A stretch of DNA of 64,000 nt from Marinilactibacillus kalidii. GTDB lineage: Bacteria > Bacillota > Bacilli > Lactobacillales > Carnobacteriaceae_A. Positions 19,706 to 29,448 of this stretch are shown in pieces (position 1 is the first letter of the stretch; each line of letters begins with the position of its first letter). The stretch lies in assembly GCF_017599325.1 (NCBI RefSeq), contig NZ_JAGFVM010000003.1:94144-158143 (forward strand), given 5' to 3'. Below the pieces are notes generated by a model, which did no database searches, was not told the DNA's origin, and saw only the letters and a list, made by a program, of their open reading frames with translations. A program made the position numbers and the translations under genes.

Positions 19706-21463
19706 ATGAAGAAGACAAAAATTGTTTGTACCATTGGCCCTGCAAGTGAATCAGTAGATACATTAACTAAATTGATGGAAGCTGGAATGAACGTTGCTCG
19801 TTTAAACTTTTCACACGGCGATCATGAAGAACACTTAGCACGTATCAAAAACATCCGTGAAGCAGCAGAAAAAACAAATAAACTGGTTGCGATCATGTTA
19901 GATACTAAGGGACCAGAAATCAGAACACAAAACATGGTAGACGGTCGAATTGAAATTCTTAAAGGAAGCACTATTCGTATTTCAATGACTGAAGTTGAAG
20001 GAACAACAGAAAAATTCTCAGTTACTTACGAAGATTTGATCAATGATGTAACGCCTGGATCAAGTATCTTGTTGGATGATGGTTTAATCAACTTACAAGT
20101 AACAGATATCGATCATGAAAATGGCGAGATCGTTACAACAGCACAAAACACAGGTATTCTTAAAAATAAAAAAGGTGTTAACGTTCCTGGCGTTTCAGTA
20201 AATCTTCCTGGTTTAACGGATAAAGATAAGAGCGATATTCTTTTCGGACTAGAAAATAATATTGACTATATCGCTGCTTCATTTGTACGTCGTCCATCTG
20301 ACGTTCTTGAGATCACTGAATTATTAGAAAAAAATGACAAAACACACGTACAAATCATTCCTAAAATCGAAAACCAAGAAGGTGTCGATAACTTAGAAGA
20401 AATTCTTAAAATCGCTGATGGTTTGATGGTTGCTCGTGGAGATTTAGGGGTAGAAATCCCAGCTGAAGAAGTACCAATCGTACAAAAACACATGATTCGT
20501 ATGTGTAATGCTGCTGGTAAACCAGTTATCACTGCTACACAGATGCTTGATTCTATGCAAGCTAACCCACGTCCTACACGTGCTGAAGCTTCCGATGTTG
20601 CGAATGCAATCTTTGATGGTTCAGATGCCATTATGCTTTCTGGAGAAACTGCTGCAGGAGATTACCCAGTAGAATCAGTACAAACAATGTATAACATCGC
20701 TGTCCGTACAGAGGCTGCTTTATTAAACCAAGACGCATATGCGCTTAAAGCATATGACCAAACAGATATGACTGAAGCGATTGGTCAAGCGGTTGGACAC
20801 ACAGCTCGCAACTTGAACATCAACACAATTGTTGCAGCTACTGAATCAGGTCACACTGCACGTATGATCTCTAAATTCCGTCCTAAAGCAGACATTCTTG
20901 CAATTACGTTCTCAGAAGAAACAGCTCGTGGATTATCATTACAATGGGGCGTTATTCCGACATTGTCTGAAAAACCAACCTCTACTGATGATATGTTTAA
21001 CTTGGCAACACAAACGACTATGGAAAAAGGTTATGCTAAAGAAGGCGACCTTATCATCATTACTGCTGGTGTACCAGTTGGCGAGCGTGGAACAACTAAC
21101 GTTATGAAGATTCAATTAATTGGTTCTAAACTTGTTAGTGGGCAAGGTGTTGGATCTGAATCTGTCATCGGTAAAGCAATCGTTGCGACATCTGCTGATG
21201 AAGCAAACGAAAAAGCAGTAGAAGGCGGTATCTTAGTTGTTCAAAACACAGACAAAGATTACCTTCCAGCTATTGAAAAATCAGCAGCAATCGTTGTTGA
21301 ACAAGGCGGATTGACTTCTCATGCAGCTGTTATCGGAATCGCAATGGGTATTCCTGTAGTTGTATCTGCTGAGAACGCAACAAGCTTAGTTGAACAGAAT
21401 GAATTGATCACTGTTGATGCTCGTCGTGGTATTATCTACCGTGGCGCGACAACTGCCATTTAA
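19706..21463 (+). CDS. pyk: Pyruvate kinase
   Basis: A 585-residue pyruvate kinase, which makes pyruvate and ATP from PEP. The core has the CTIGPAS start, the K+/metal and PEP site ([11 protein letters not shown]), [12 protein letters not shown] and the [10 protein letters not shown] signature. The last 110 residues form the PEP-utiliser mobile domain ([20 protein letters not shown]), an extension common in Bacillus and Lactobacillales. The start is the ATG at 19706 after a GGGAG site; an upstream in-frame ATG at 19631 lies in the intercistronic hairpin and is unlikely. Confidence 0.96.
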   Translation: MKKTKIVCTIGPASESVDTLTKLMEAGMNVARLNFSHGDHEEHLARIKNIREAAEKTNKLVAIMLDTKGPEIRTQNMVDGRIEILKGSTIRISMTEVEGTTEKFSVTYEDLINDVTPGSSILLDDGLINLQVTDIDHENGEIVTTAQNTGILKNKKGVNVPGVSVNLPGLTDKDKSDILFGLENNIDYIAASFVRRPSDVLEITELLEKNDKTHVQIIPKIENQEGVDNLEEILKIADGLMVARGDLGVEIPAEEVPIVQKHMIRMCNAAGKPVITATQMLDSMQANPRPTRAEASDVANAIFDGSDAIMLSGETAAGDYPVESVQTMYNIAVRTEAALLNQDAYALKAYDQTDMTEAIGQAVGHTARNLNINTIVAATESGHTARMISKFRPKADILAITFSEETARGLSLQWGVIPTLSEKPTSTDDMFNLATQTTMEKGYAKEGDLIIITAGVPVGERGTTNVMKIQLIGSKLVSGQGVGSESVIGKAIVATSADEANEKAVEGGILVVQNTDKDYLPAIEKSAAIVVEQGGLTSHAAVIGIAMGIPVVVSAENATSLVEQNELITVDARRGIIYRGATTAI

Positions 21464-21505
21464 AGTTAACAATTACGAACAAGTAAATTAAAGATGATCA
21501 CAATC

Positions 21506-21610
21506 AGACGATGAGATTATAAAGATCTTGAAGTAAGTTGAGTTTCAGATGGGTTAACTGATCTGGAGTAGAAACAAGACTTACTTCGGGATTTAATCTC
21601 ATCGTCTTTT
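21506..21610 (+). other. Long nested stem between pyk and cvfB
   Basis: AGACGATGAGATTA (21506-21519) pairs perfectly with TAATCTCATCGTCT (21594-21607). Inside, 21531-21539 pairs with 21578-21586, and 21542-21546 with 21571-21575, and a small apical stem closes around GTTAAC. The 102-nt structure ends with TTTT. It may be the pyk terminator in a very elaborate form, or a structured RNA. Confidence 0.55.
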
Positions 21611-21646
21611 GTAGTATTTAAGTAAGAGAGAAAAGGGAGTGGAATG

Positions 21647-22528
21647 ATGTCTATTTTAGGTAGTAAGATTATGGGAATCGTTACAGATAAAAATGAAAAA
21701 GCAACATTTGTGCAAAATAATGGGATGACTTACCAAGTAGTCTCTGAGAATGAAGAAGAACTAGTATTAGGACAAACAGTCGAAGGGTTTTGTTATATCG
21801 ATAAAGACAACAATCAATTATTTACCACTGAAATACCAGAAGTTAGAGTGGGCAGTTTTGGTTGGGGAGAAGTGATTGATATTAAGCGATCACTTGGTGT
21901 TTTCGTCAATGTAAATTGGCACAATAAAGACTTAGTGATTTCTTTGGATGATTTACCCTTTGAGGGACATCTTTGGCCTAAAAAAGGTGATAAGGTCTAT
22001 CTTACAGTTACTGTCGATGATCAAGACCGCATGTGGGGCCAATTAGCAGAAGAAGAAGATTTCTATGCTATTTCTCAGACAGGTGAAAAAGAAGCACATA
22101 ACAGCGAGATTAATGGTTATGCCTTTAAGTTGAAAAAAGCCGGCACATATTTTATTACAGAAGATCATTTCATTGGATTTGTTCATCCATCTGAACGTGA
22201 GCGTGAACCTCGTCTTGGAGAGTATATCAGTGGCCGTATTATCGGTGTTAGAGAAGATGGTGTTTACTATGTTTCTTTACTTCCTAGGGCTTACGAAGTA
22301 CTTGATGATGATGCAGCTATGTTGCTAGAAGTATTACGGCGATCTGGTGATCAGTACTTCAAATTCAATGACAAGAGTGACCCGCAAGCAATTAAAAATC
22401 AGTTTGGCATTAGTAAAGGACAATTTAAACGCGCTTTAGGTAGACTAATGAAACAACGTCTGATTGAACAAGATGCTCATGGTACTAAACTCATCAAAGA
22501 CCCACTTGAAGAAGAGACTGAAGATTAA
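21647..22528 (+). CDS. cvfB: S1-domain RNA-binding protein CvfB
   Basis: A 293-residue protein of the CvfB/YitL family: three S1-like RNA-binding modules and a C-terminal winged helix (about residues 225-285, FGISKGQFKRALGRLMKQ). In Staphylococcus CvfB affects virulence gene expression, and it is thought to act on RNA. Two ATGs lie in tandem; the second (21647) has better spacing from GGGAG. It stands alone after the long pyk-cvfB stem. The function in this organism is unknown beyond RNA binding. Confidence 0.85.
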   Translation: MSILGSKIMGIVTDKNEKATFVQNNGMTYQVVSENEEELVLGQTVEGFCYIDKDNNQLFTTEIPEVRVGSFGWGEVIDIKRSLGVFVNVNWHNKDLVISLDDLPFEGHLWPKKGDKVYLTVTVDDQDRMWGQLAEEEDFYAISQTGEKEAHNSEINGYAFKLKKAGTYFITEDHFIGFVHPSEREREPRLGEYISGRIIGVREDGVYYVSLLPRAYEVLDDDAAMLLEVLRRSGDQYFKFNDKSDPQAIKNQFGISKGQFKRALGRLMKQRLIEQDAHGTKLIKDPLEEETED

Positions 22529-22568
22529 AAGGATGATGGTTGTAACTGAGTTCTTTCTAGATTATACT

Positions 22569-22608
22569 GATTATAATTAAACTGAATGTTTATGAGATAG
22601 ATTATAAT
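22569..22608 (+). promoter_or_regulatory. Repeated GATTATAAT elements upstream of fur
   Basis: GATTATAAT occurs at 22569-22577 and 22600-22608, exactly 31 bp apart, close to three DNA turns. Each copy contains a TATAAT, so they may be alternate -10 boxes, and they also resemble half sites of Fur/PerR operators. Neither has a good -35 box. Confidence 0.35.
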
Positions 22609-22631
22609 GGTTCTGATCTAAGGGGATAGCG

Positions 22632-23090
22632 ATGGAAAAGACGGGAATGGCAATACAAGTTATCAAGGAGAAATTATATCAATCTGGATTCAAACTGACA
22701 CCTCAGCGAGAAATCATCGTAAAGGTCTTGATTGAAAAAGAGCATTTGAGTGCAGAGGAGATCTATATGGCTGTTCGAGCAAAGCATAGCGGTATTGGAT
22801 TAGCCACAGTGTATCGAACAGTAGAATTGTTGACTGATCTAAAACTCATCAACAAAATTACTTTTCAAGATGGTATTGCTCGATATGATTTGAATCATAA
22901 TGAACATCATCATCAGCCTCATTATTTGTTATGTCTTAATTGTGGAAAAATAGATGAAGTTGAACAAGATATGCTGATTGATATTGAAAAAGAAATAGAA
23001 AAGAACCATCAGTTTAAAATTAAAGATCATCGATTGACCTTTCATGGTATATGCCAAGATTGCCTTAAGAAAACGGATAGCAATCAATAA
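22632..23090 (+). CDS. fur: Fur-family ferric uptake regulator
   Basis: A 152-residue metal-dependent repressor. The winged helix contains LTPQREIIVKVL and ATVYRTVELL, the metal region has HHHQPHY, and two CxxC pairs (CLNC, CQDC) form the structural zinc site. The closing KIKDHRLTFHGIC matches Fur rather than PerR or Zur of Bacillus. xerD follows 13 nt downstream, the standard Firmicutes fur-xerD pair. Self-regulation through the repeated AT-rich elements upstream is possible. Fe as the sensed metal is inferred from this similarity. Confidence 0.88.
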   Translation: MEKTGMAIQVIKEKLYQSGFKLTPQREIIVKVLIEKEHLSAEEIYMAVRAKHSGIGLATVYRTVELLTDLKLINKITFQDGIARYDLNHNEHHHQPHYLLCLNCGKIDEVEQDMLIDIEKEIEKNHQFKIKDHRLTFHGICQDCLKKTDSNQ

Positions 23091-23103
23091 GGAGTAATGC
23101 TCA

Positions 23104-24012
23104 GTGACGGCTGAATTAGGATTAGAAGCCTTAGAAGAATACTTGACCTTTCTTAAAATAGAGAGAGGTCTTTCTAAAAATTCAATAGAAAGTTACCAAC
23201 GCGATCTGATGCAGTATATTGTCTTTTTAAGAAAAGAAGCAGTAACTGATTGGGATCAAATTGATCGATATCTGATATTGAATTTTTTAGAAGCCCAAAG
23301 GAATGGACACAAATCGGATAACTCACTTATTAGAATGATTTCAAGCTTAAGAAGATTTCATCAGTTCCTTAAACAAGAGAATATCGCTACAGAAGATCCT
23401 ATGCTGTATATTCAAACGCCTAAAAAAGCACAGACATTACCAAAAGTTATTTCTGCCAAGCAAGTGGAGATTCTCTTAGCTATACCAGACGTTTCAAATA
23501 AAATCGGGATCAGAGACCGTGCGATACTAGAAGTCATGTATGCCACCGGAATCAGAATTTCTGAACTTGTTAACTTGCGTTTGGATGAATTACACTTATC
23601 TATGAATCTGATCCAAACAATCGGTAAAGGCGATAAAGAAAGAATTTTGCCGATTGGAGATCAAGGAGTTAAGTGGCTGGAATACTATCTTGAGTATAGC
23701 CGTCCTAAATTGGCTATGAAATCTGCACAGATTTCTCCCTATGTTTTTTTGAATCCGCGCGGGACGCAATTGAGTAGACAAGGTGTCTGGAAGAAAATCA
23801 AGAAAATGGTTCTAGAAGCAGGGATTACACAAAACGTTACACCTCATACATTGAGACATTCATTTGCTACACATTTATTAGAAAATGGTGCCGATCTTCG
23901 TGTTGTCCAAGAATTGTTAGGGCATTCGGATATCTCTACCACTCAAATTTATACCCATATCACAAAACATAGACTGAAAGAAGTTTATGATACGTATCAC
24001 CCAAGAGCTTAG
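23104..24012 (+). CDS. xerD: Site-specific tyrosine recombinase XerD
   Basis: A 302-residue tyrosine recombinase that resolves chromosome dimers at dif with XerC. The N-terminal SAM-like domain spans residues 1-95. Catalytic residues are visible: Arg151 (ATGIRISEL), Lys175, His248 and Arg251 (HTLRH), His274 (LGHSD) and Tyr283. The start is GTG with GGAG 9 nt upstream. The fur-xerD-deoB context shows this is the housekeeping enzyme, not a phage integrase. No dif site is seen nearby. Confidence 0.93.
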   Translation: MTAELGLEALEEYLTFLKIERGLSKNSIESYQRDLMQYIVFLRKEAVTDWDQIDRYLILNFLEAQRNGHKSDNSLIRMISSLRRFHQFLKQENIATEDPMLYIQTPKKAQTLPKVISAKQVEILLAIPDVSNKIGIRDRAILEVMYATGIRISELVNLRLDELHLSMNLIQTIGKGDKERILPIGDQGVKWLEYYLEYSRPKLAMKSAQISPYVFLNPRGTQLSRQGVWKKIKKMVLEAGITQNVTPHTLRHSFATHLLENGADLRVVQELLGHSDISTTQIYTHITKHRLKEVYDTYHPRA

Positions 24013-24053
24013 GCAAAATAGCTTAAGCAAATAATCAATAGGAGGAATTAAGC

Positions 24054-25223
24054 ATGAGCTTTAATCGTGTACATTTAATCGTAATGGATTCAGTTGGAAT
24101 CGGAGAAGCACCAGATGCTAAGGACTTTAACGACGAGGGGTCACATACATTAGGACATATAGCAGAACAAACAGACTTATCATTGCCAAACTTAAAGACG
24201 TTAGGTTTAGGAAATATTGCTCCGTTAGAAGGTATTGAAGAAACCCCAACAAGTATTGGTTATTACACAAAACTTGAAGAAAAATCAGTTGGTAAAGATA
24301 CAATGACTGGGCACTGGGAAATTATGGGATTGCATATAAAAAAACCTTTCCGCGTTTTTCCAAATGGTTTTCCAGATGACCTGATCAATCAAATCGAAGA
24401 GCATACAGGCAGAAAAATCGTTGCGAATAAACCGGCGTCGGGTACTGCGATTCTAGATGAATTCGGTGAACACCAAATAGAAACAGGGGACTTGATCGTC
24501 TATACTTCAGCAGATCCTGTTTTACAGATTGCGGCGCATGAAGATGTCATACCATTAGAAGAGCTTTATGAAATTTGTGAGTATGTTCGTGAAATTACAA
24601 AAGATGACCCATATATGATCGGCCGTATCATTGCTCGTCCTTACGTTGGGGAACCTGGCGCGTTTACAAGAACAAGCAATCGCCATGACTATGCATTGAG
24701 CCCATTTGGCGATACAGTCTTGGATTCGTTAAAAGCTAACGATAAAGATGTTATTGCGGTTGGTAAGATCGACGATATCTTTAACAGCCAAGGAATCACT
24801 GAATCTGTTCGTACAAAATCTAATATGGATGGCGTAGATCAACTGATTAAAGTCATGAAAAAAGATTTCAACGGATTGAGTTTCACGAACTTGGTAGATT
24901 TCGATGCACTCTTCGGTCACCGTAGAGATGTTGAAGGATATGCTAAAGCGTTAGAAGAGTTTGATGCTAGAATCCCTGAAATCATTAGCGAATTGAAACA
25001 AGATGATTTGCTGATCATCACTGCAGATCATGGTAATGATCCGACACATCCAGGAACGGATCATACTAGAGAATATGTACCATTGATGATTTATTCCCCA
25101 AGTTTTAGTCGTAATGGTGCATTATCACAAGGTTATTTTGCTGATATCAGTGCAACGATAGCAGAAAACTTTAACGTTGAAGGAACAGGTTTTGGTACTA
25201 GTTTCTTGGGAGAATTAAAGTAG
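24054..25223 (+). CDS. deoB: Phosphopentomutase DeoB
   Basis: A 389-residue metal-dependent phosphopentomutase that interconverts ribose 1- and 5-phosphate (and the deoxy forms) in nucleoside salvage. The alkaline phosphatase-like core shows the N-terminal metal site [13 protein letters not shown], the KDTMTGHWE nucleophile region and the C-terminal [22 protein letters not shown] metal ligands. The gene has a perfect AGGAGG site and is followed 48 nt later by punA, whose product feeds it. A hairpin (25228-25234 with 25241-25247) sits in that gap without a T-run. Confidence 0.96.
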   Translation: MSFNRVHLIVMDSVGIGEAPDAKDFNDEGSHTLGHIAEQTDLSLPNLKTLGLGNIAPLEGIEETPTSIGYYTKLEEKSVGKDTMTGHWEIMGLHIKKPFRVFPNGFPDDLINQIEEHTGRKIVANKPASGTAILDEFGEHQIETGDLIVYTSADPVLQIAAHEDVIPLEELYEICEYVREITKDDPYMIGRIIARPYVGEPGAFTRTSNRHDYALSPFGDTVLDSLKANDKDVIAVGKIDDIFNSQGITESVRTKSNMDGVDQLIKVMKKDFNGLSFTNLVDFDALFGHRRDVEGYAKALEEFDARIPEIISELKQDDLLIITADHGNDPTHPGTDHTREYVPLMIYSPSFSRNGALSQGYFADISATIAENFNVEGTGFGTSFLGELK

Positions 25224-25270
25224 CCAGTGCTCATGAAAAAATGAGCATCATGTCATAGGAGGAACGATAG

Positions 25271-26092
25271 ATGGAAAAAGAATATATTGAAAGTGTTCAA
25301 AAAGCAACAGACTATTTGAAAGAGAACGGGATGGATCAACCAGTAGTTGGATTGATTCTAGGTTCTGGTTTAGGAGAGTTAGCGGAAGAAGCTGCTGATC
25401 CTATTGCGATACCTTATGAAAAAATACCAGGATTCCCTGTCTCAACTGTTGAAGGCCATGCAGGACAATTAGTTTACGGAGAACTAGGTGGGAAAATGGT
25501 CTTGGCTATGCAAGGACGATTCCATTTCTATGAAGGATACGCTCTTGAAGATGTTACTTTCCCAGTACGAGTAATGAAGGCTTTAGGCGTGGAAACGCTA
25601 GTTGTTACAAATGCTGCTGGTGGTGTTAACGCAGACTTCAATCCAGGCGACTTGATGATTATCACTGATCATATTAATTTTACAGGCGTTAATCCATTAA
25701 TGGGTAAAAATGATCCTCAAGTTGGCCCAAGATTTACGGATATGTCTGAAGCATATGATAAAGGCTATCAAAAATTGATTCGTAGTTGTGCTGAAGCCAA
25801 TGGAATAGACATTAAAGAAGGGGTCTACTTCGGTCTGACTGGACCAACATACGAAACACCAGCCGAAATCCGAATGATTCGTACGATGGGCGGAGATGCA
25901 GTAGGCATGTCTACTGTTCCTGAAGTAATCGTGGCACAACACGCAGGACTGAAGGTAGCAGGAATCTCTTGTATTACAAATTATGCGGCAGGTATGCAGA
26001 GCAATTTGAATCATGATGAAGTTGTAGAAGTGACGACACGTGTTAAGGAATCCTTTAAATCACTTGTGAAAGATTTCGTTTCTAAGGTTTAA
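25271..26092 (+). CDS. punA: Purine-nucleoside phosphorylase
   Basis: A 273-residue trimeric-type PNP that splits inosine and guanosine to base and (deoxy)ribose 1-phosphate. Motifs include the phosphate site GLILGSGLGEL, VEGHAGQLVYG, the conserved VVTNAAGGVN and MSTVPEVIVAQHAG near the C-terminus, with the substrate-binding Asn in CITNYAAG. It shares a unit with deoB, giving a salvage pair. It ends at a strong 17-bp hairpin. In Bacillus, dacF and the spoIIA genes follow here; they are absent. Confidence 0.95.
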   Translation: MEKEYIESVQKATDYLKENGMDQPVVGLILGSGLGELAEEAADPIAIPYEKIPGFPVSTVEGHAGQLVYGELGGKMVLAMQGRFHFYEGYALEDVTFPVRVMKALGVETLVVTNAAGGVNADFNPGDLMIITDHINFTGVNPLMGKNDPQVGPRFTDMSEAYDKGYQKLIRSCAEANGIDIKEGVYFGLTGPTYETPAEIRMIRTMGGDAVGMSTVPEVIVAQHAGLKVAGISCITNYAAGMQSNLNHDEVVEVTTRVKESFKSLVKDFVSKV

Positions 26093-26125
26093 TACGTTAC
26101 AAGTCTATAAGAGCGTAATTTCTTT

Positions 26126-26172
26126 AAAAGATAGATAAAGATGCTTCTAATGTATCTTTATCTATCTTTTGC
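26126..26172 (+). terminator. Terminator of deoB-punA
   Basis: A perfect 17-bp stem (26126-26142 with 26154-26170) with an 11-nt loop ends in TTTT. The A- and T-rich ends would let it act in both directions. Confidence 0.8.
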
Positions 26173-26226
26173 TATGTGTTCAGTTAAATAAGAAGATGAT
26201 GGATACAGTGTTTTTTTAATGTGCGT

Positions 26227-26255
26227 TTGATTTTTCGCGTATATATCTGTATTAT
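26227..26255 (+). promoter_or_regulatory. Promoter of the lysA operon
   Basis: TTGATT (26227-26232), 17 nt, TATTAT (26250-26255). It follows the punA terminator and leaves an 85-nt leader. I find no lysine riboswitch or T-box in that leader. Confidence 0.6.
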
Positions 26256-26345
26256 TGTCATGAGTATGTAAAATTAAAAAGTACTGAAAAACGTCTAGAA
26301 TATAGCTTTTCAAATTCGAGACTAAAGAAATGTGGGAATAAAATA

Positions 26346-27686
26346 ATGGATCAGTTTAATCATCAACAATTTCCTGAATTTCCAGGAAATATGAGAATCA
26401 ACGATAAGAATCATCTAGAAATAGGTGGTGTAGACACAATATCTCTTGCTGAAAAGTATGCAACACCATTATATGTCTATGATACTGGACTCATCAAATC
26501 TAGACTAAATGAATTCAAAGATGCATTTTCTTCATATGAGAAGGCAACGCAAGTAGCTTATGCAAGTAAAGCTTTTTCTTCGCTTGCACTTTACGAATTA
26601 TTAGCGAAAGAATCAATTTCACTAGACGTTGTTTCTGGAGGCGAGTTATTTCTTGCTATAAAAGCAGGATTTCCTGCTTCGAAAATTCATTTTCATGGAA
26701 ATAACAAATCGCATCATGAACTAGTGGAAGCTTTGAATGCAGATATTGGTTGTATAGTAGTTGATAATTTCACTGAATTAGATATGATCAATCAATTAAC
26801 AACTTTACATCAAAAACAAATGAAAGTACTCATAAGAATCACGCCGGGTGTAGAAGCACATACACATGAATATATTACTACCGGTCAAGAAGATTCAAAA
26901 TTTGGATTTGATTTAGCATCTGGACAAGCCAAAGAAGCAATCGAACTCGCACAATCTTTGAAATACATTGATCTTATCGGTTTGCATGCGCATATCGGAT
27001 CACAGATTTTTGAAACGGTTGGGTATGAAGTGGTTATCGAACGGTTATTACAGCATACTGTAGATTGGAAAAAACAATTTGGATTTGATTTGAAAGTGTT
27101 AAACGTTGGTGGAGGTTTTGGTATTCGTTATACGAAAGAAGATGCGCCTTTACCAATTAAAGATTATGCAATGAGTATTATGAATAGCGTGAGAAAGCAG
27201 GCAGATAATTTCGAATTAGAGCTTCCAGAAATTTGGGTTGAGCCAGGTAGAAGTATCGTTGGTGAAGCTGGTACGACGCTATACACTGTGGGAACACAGA
27301 AAATGATTCCAAACGTTAGAAAATATGTTTCTGTTGACGGTGGTATGGCAGATAATATTAGACCCGCTCTTTATGATGCGAAATACACTGGTGTATTAGC
27401 GAATAAAGTATACGCAAAATATGATTCAACGGTTTCTATTGCAGGAAAAGCTTGCGAAAGTGGCGATATGTTGATTTGGGATCTGGACCTTCCAGAGATT
27501 GAACAAGGAGATTATTTGGCGGTATTAAGCACCGGAGCATATGGCTATTCAATGGCAAGCAACTATAATCGACTACCACGTCCAGCGGTTGTGTTTGTAG
27601 AGGATGGTATTGATTTTCTAGCGATCAGAAGAGAAACCTATGAGGATTTCTTGAATCTGGAACAATCGTTTGAGATAAAATGCTGA
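26346..27686 (+). CDS. lysA: Diaminopimelate decarboxylase LysA
   Basis: A PLP-dependent decarboxylase, 446 residues, making lysine from meso-diaminopimelate. PLP attaches to the Lys of VAYASKAFS near residue 75, the phosphate-binding loop is LNVGGGFG, GLHAHIGSQ is conserved, and the second-subunit active-site Cys is in KACESGD. It starts a run lysA-ribT-scpA-scpB-rluB with short gaps, so these genes are probably co-transcribed. The ribosome site (GGGA) is weak for such a gene. Confidence 0.95.
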   Translation: MDQFNHQQFPEFPGNMRINDKNHLEIGGVDTISLAEKYATPLYVYDTGLIKSRLNEFKDAFSSYEKATQVAYASKAFSSLALYELLAKESISLDVVSGGELFLAIKAGFPASKIHFHGNNKSHHELVEALNADIGCIVVDNFTELDMINQLTTLHQKQMKVLIRITPGVEAHTHEYITTGQEDSKFGFDLASGQAKEAIELAQSLKYIDLIGLHAHIGSQIFETVGYEVVIERLLQHTVDWKKQFGFDLKVLNVGGGFGIRYTKEDAPLPIKDYAMSIMNSVRKQADNFELELPEIWVEPGRSIVGEAGTTLYTVGTQKMIPNVRKYVSVDGGMADNIRPALYDAKYTGVLANKVYAKYDSTVSIAGKACESGDMLIWDLDLPEIEQGDYLAVLSTGAYGYSMASNYNRLPRPAVVFVEDGIDFLAIRRETYEDFLNLEQSFEIKC

Positions 27687-27707
27687 TCCACTTTAAGGAG
27701 GTAGAAG

Positions 27708-28064
27708 ATGCTAACAGATTATAAAGCGGATTATAATAAAATCACAATGGGATTATTGTCTTACGTTCCCGATTTAAAAGATACCGTCAGACTGACCAAA
27801 GAAGTCGATTGGTACAAACAAGCAGATAATCGACAGTTGTTTTTATGGAAAAGTGATGAAACGAATGACTTTGCCGGTGTGTTGGGCATTGAAATCGAAG
27901 ATGAGTTTGTACTTGTTAGACATATCGCGATTAATCCTTCTTATCGAGATGAAGGACTCGCACACGAAATACTAAACGCACTAGCTGCTAAGTATGCACC
28001 ACGTCAATTAGTGGGTACCATTGAAACAGGATCCTTAATTACTAAATGGCATACAGAACATTAA
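27708..28064 (+). CDS. ribT: GNAT-family protein RibT
   Basis: A 118-residue GNAT-fold N-acetyltransferase-like protein. The core VRHIAINPSYRDEGLAHEIL is the acetyl-CoA-binding loop. RibT sits in the rib operon of Bacillus and next to lysA/scpA in Lactobacillales, which matches this position. Its substrate is not known. No other riboflavin biosynthesis gene is here; ribU lies about 5 kb further on. It has a strong AAGGAGGT site. Confidence 0.85.
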   Translation: MLTDYKADYNKITMGLLSYVPDLKDTVRLTKEVDWYKQADNRQLFLWKSDETNDFAGVLGIEIEDEFVLVRHIAINPSYRDEGLAHEILNALAAKYAPRQLVGTIETGSLITKWHTEH

Positions 28065-28091
28065 TGTCAACTAACTAAAAGGAAAATCAGC

Positions 28092-28838
28092 ATGAGTGAA
28101 AACTGGGAAGTTAACTTAGACGTATTTGAAGGGCCATTGGATCTATTATTACATTTGATCAATAAATATGAAATTGATATATATGATATACCAATTGCTA
28201 AAATTACGGCTCAATATATGGATTATCTACAAGCTATGAAGATCTTGCAGCTAGATGTTGCGGGAGACTATTTGGTGATGGCAGCAACTTTGATGTCTAT
28301 AAAAAGCCAGCTTTTAGTACCGAGAAACGACGGATGGGATGATGAAGGAGAAGATTTTATCCCAGAGCAAGAAGATCCTAGAGAAGAATTAATGGAAATG
28401 TTGATTGAATATAGGAAATTTAAGCATGCAGCTGTTCAGCTAGATCAGAAGCAATCTGAAAGATCTGTTTTTTTCACAAAAGAGCCAGCAGATGTATCTG
28501 AGTTTCAAAAAAATGTGCCTTTAAAAAATGGGGAAGTTCAACTCCAAGATTTAATCGCAGCTTTTAAGACGGTCATGAAAAGAAGCGAGATGAGAGAACC
28601 AGAGCAAACTACGATCGAAACTGAAGAAGTTACGGTAGCCGATCGTATGGAGTGGATCGAACTTGAGTTGACGAATAGTGTGCAGAAGAAAAGAACTTTT
28701 CATCAGCTCTTTCGCTACTATTCTCGAAAAGATATCGTTGTCACTTTTCTTGCACTGTTAGAATTGATTAAAGAAAACAAAATAACATTCACACAAGAGG
28801 ATACTTTCTCGGATATTGAATTATTTTTTGTTGGATAA
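28092..28838 (+). CDS. scpA: Segregation and condensation protein ScpA
   Basis: A 248-residue kleisin that bridges the Smc heads with ScpB to compact and separate the chromosomes. The N-terminus (VNLDVFEGPLDLLLHLI) is the family signature that binds the Smc neck, and the C-terminal winged helix (about residues 190-248) contacts the Smc cap. scpB follows 26 nt later. smc itself is not in this window. Confidence 0.95.
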   Translation: MSENWEVNLDVFEGPLDLLLHLINKYEIDIYDIPIAKITAQYMDYLQAMKILQLDVAGDYLVMAATLMSIKSQLLVPRNDGWDDEGEDFIPEQEDPREELMEMLIEYRKFKHAAVQLDQKQSERSVFFTKEPADVSEFQKNVPLKNGEVQLQDLIAAFKTVMKRSEMREPEQTTIETEEVTVADRMEWIELELTNSVQKKRTFHQLFRYYSRKDIVVTFLALLELIKENKITFTQEDTFSDIELFFVG

Positions 28839-28864
28839 AATAAAATTGAATAGGAGGGGATTGA

Positions 28865-29428
28865 ATGAACGAAACGGCAGTATATGAAGCGTTACTCTTC
28901 GTGGCAGGAGATGAAGGCCTGACATTGAAGGAAATGGCTAAGCTGACCAATGCCACCACTGAACATGTGCTTGTTTCACTAAAGAAATTATTGCATGACT
29001 ACAATACAAAAGAAACAAGTGCATTAACGATTATTGAAACGGCAAACAAGTACCGCTTAGTCACCAAAGAAAGCTATTCTTCTGTTGTTAGTGCTTATGC
29101 TCAATCTCCTTTAATGCAGAAACTGAGTAAAGCATTGCTAGAAACGTTAGCGATAATCGCGTACAAGCAACCCATTACCCGCATGGAAATCGAAGAAATT
29201 CGTGGCGTACAGCTAGCAACAGCACTGCATAAACTAAGGATTCGTGATTTGATTCAAGAAGTTGGTAGATTGGAAGCACCAGGGAGACCTGTATTGTATG
29301 GGACGACAGATTATTTTCTTGACTACTTCGGTTTGAATGCATTATCTGAATTACCTGAGTTGAGTATTGAGGAAGAAGTAGAAGAAACATCACTATTTTT
29401 TGAAAGTTTCCAACAGTCATTTGAATAG
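28865..29428 (+). CDS. scpB: Segregation and condensation protein ScpB
   Basis: A 187-residue partner of ScpA with tandem winged helices. The core LLETLAIIAYKQPITRMEIEEIRG (about residues 87-110) is the ScpB signature. It forms the Smc-ScpAB complex. A strong AGGAGGGG site precedes it, and rluB follows 20 nt on, the standard Firmicutes arrangement. Confidence 0.95.
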   Translation: MNETAVYEALLFVAGDEGLTLKEMAKLTNATTEHVLVSLKKLLHDYNTKETSALTIIETANKYRLVTKESYSSVVSAYAQSPLMQKLSKALLETLAIIAYKQPITRMEIEEIRGVQLATALHKLRIRDLIQEVGRLEAPGRPVLYGTTDYFLDYFGLNALSELPELSIEEEVEETSLFFESFQQSFE

Positions 29429-29448
29429 AAAATAGAAGGAGGAGTTAC

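Noticed and set aside
23104..24012. Phage or transposon integrase
   Set aside because: All features and the fur-xerD-deoB context indicate the housekeeping XerD; no attachment site or phage genes are nearby.
26256..26345. Lysine riboswitch or T-box in the lysA leader
   Set aside because: The leader is only about 85 nt, too short, and lacks the conserved lysine aptamer and T-box sequences.
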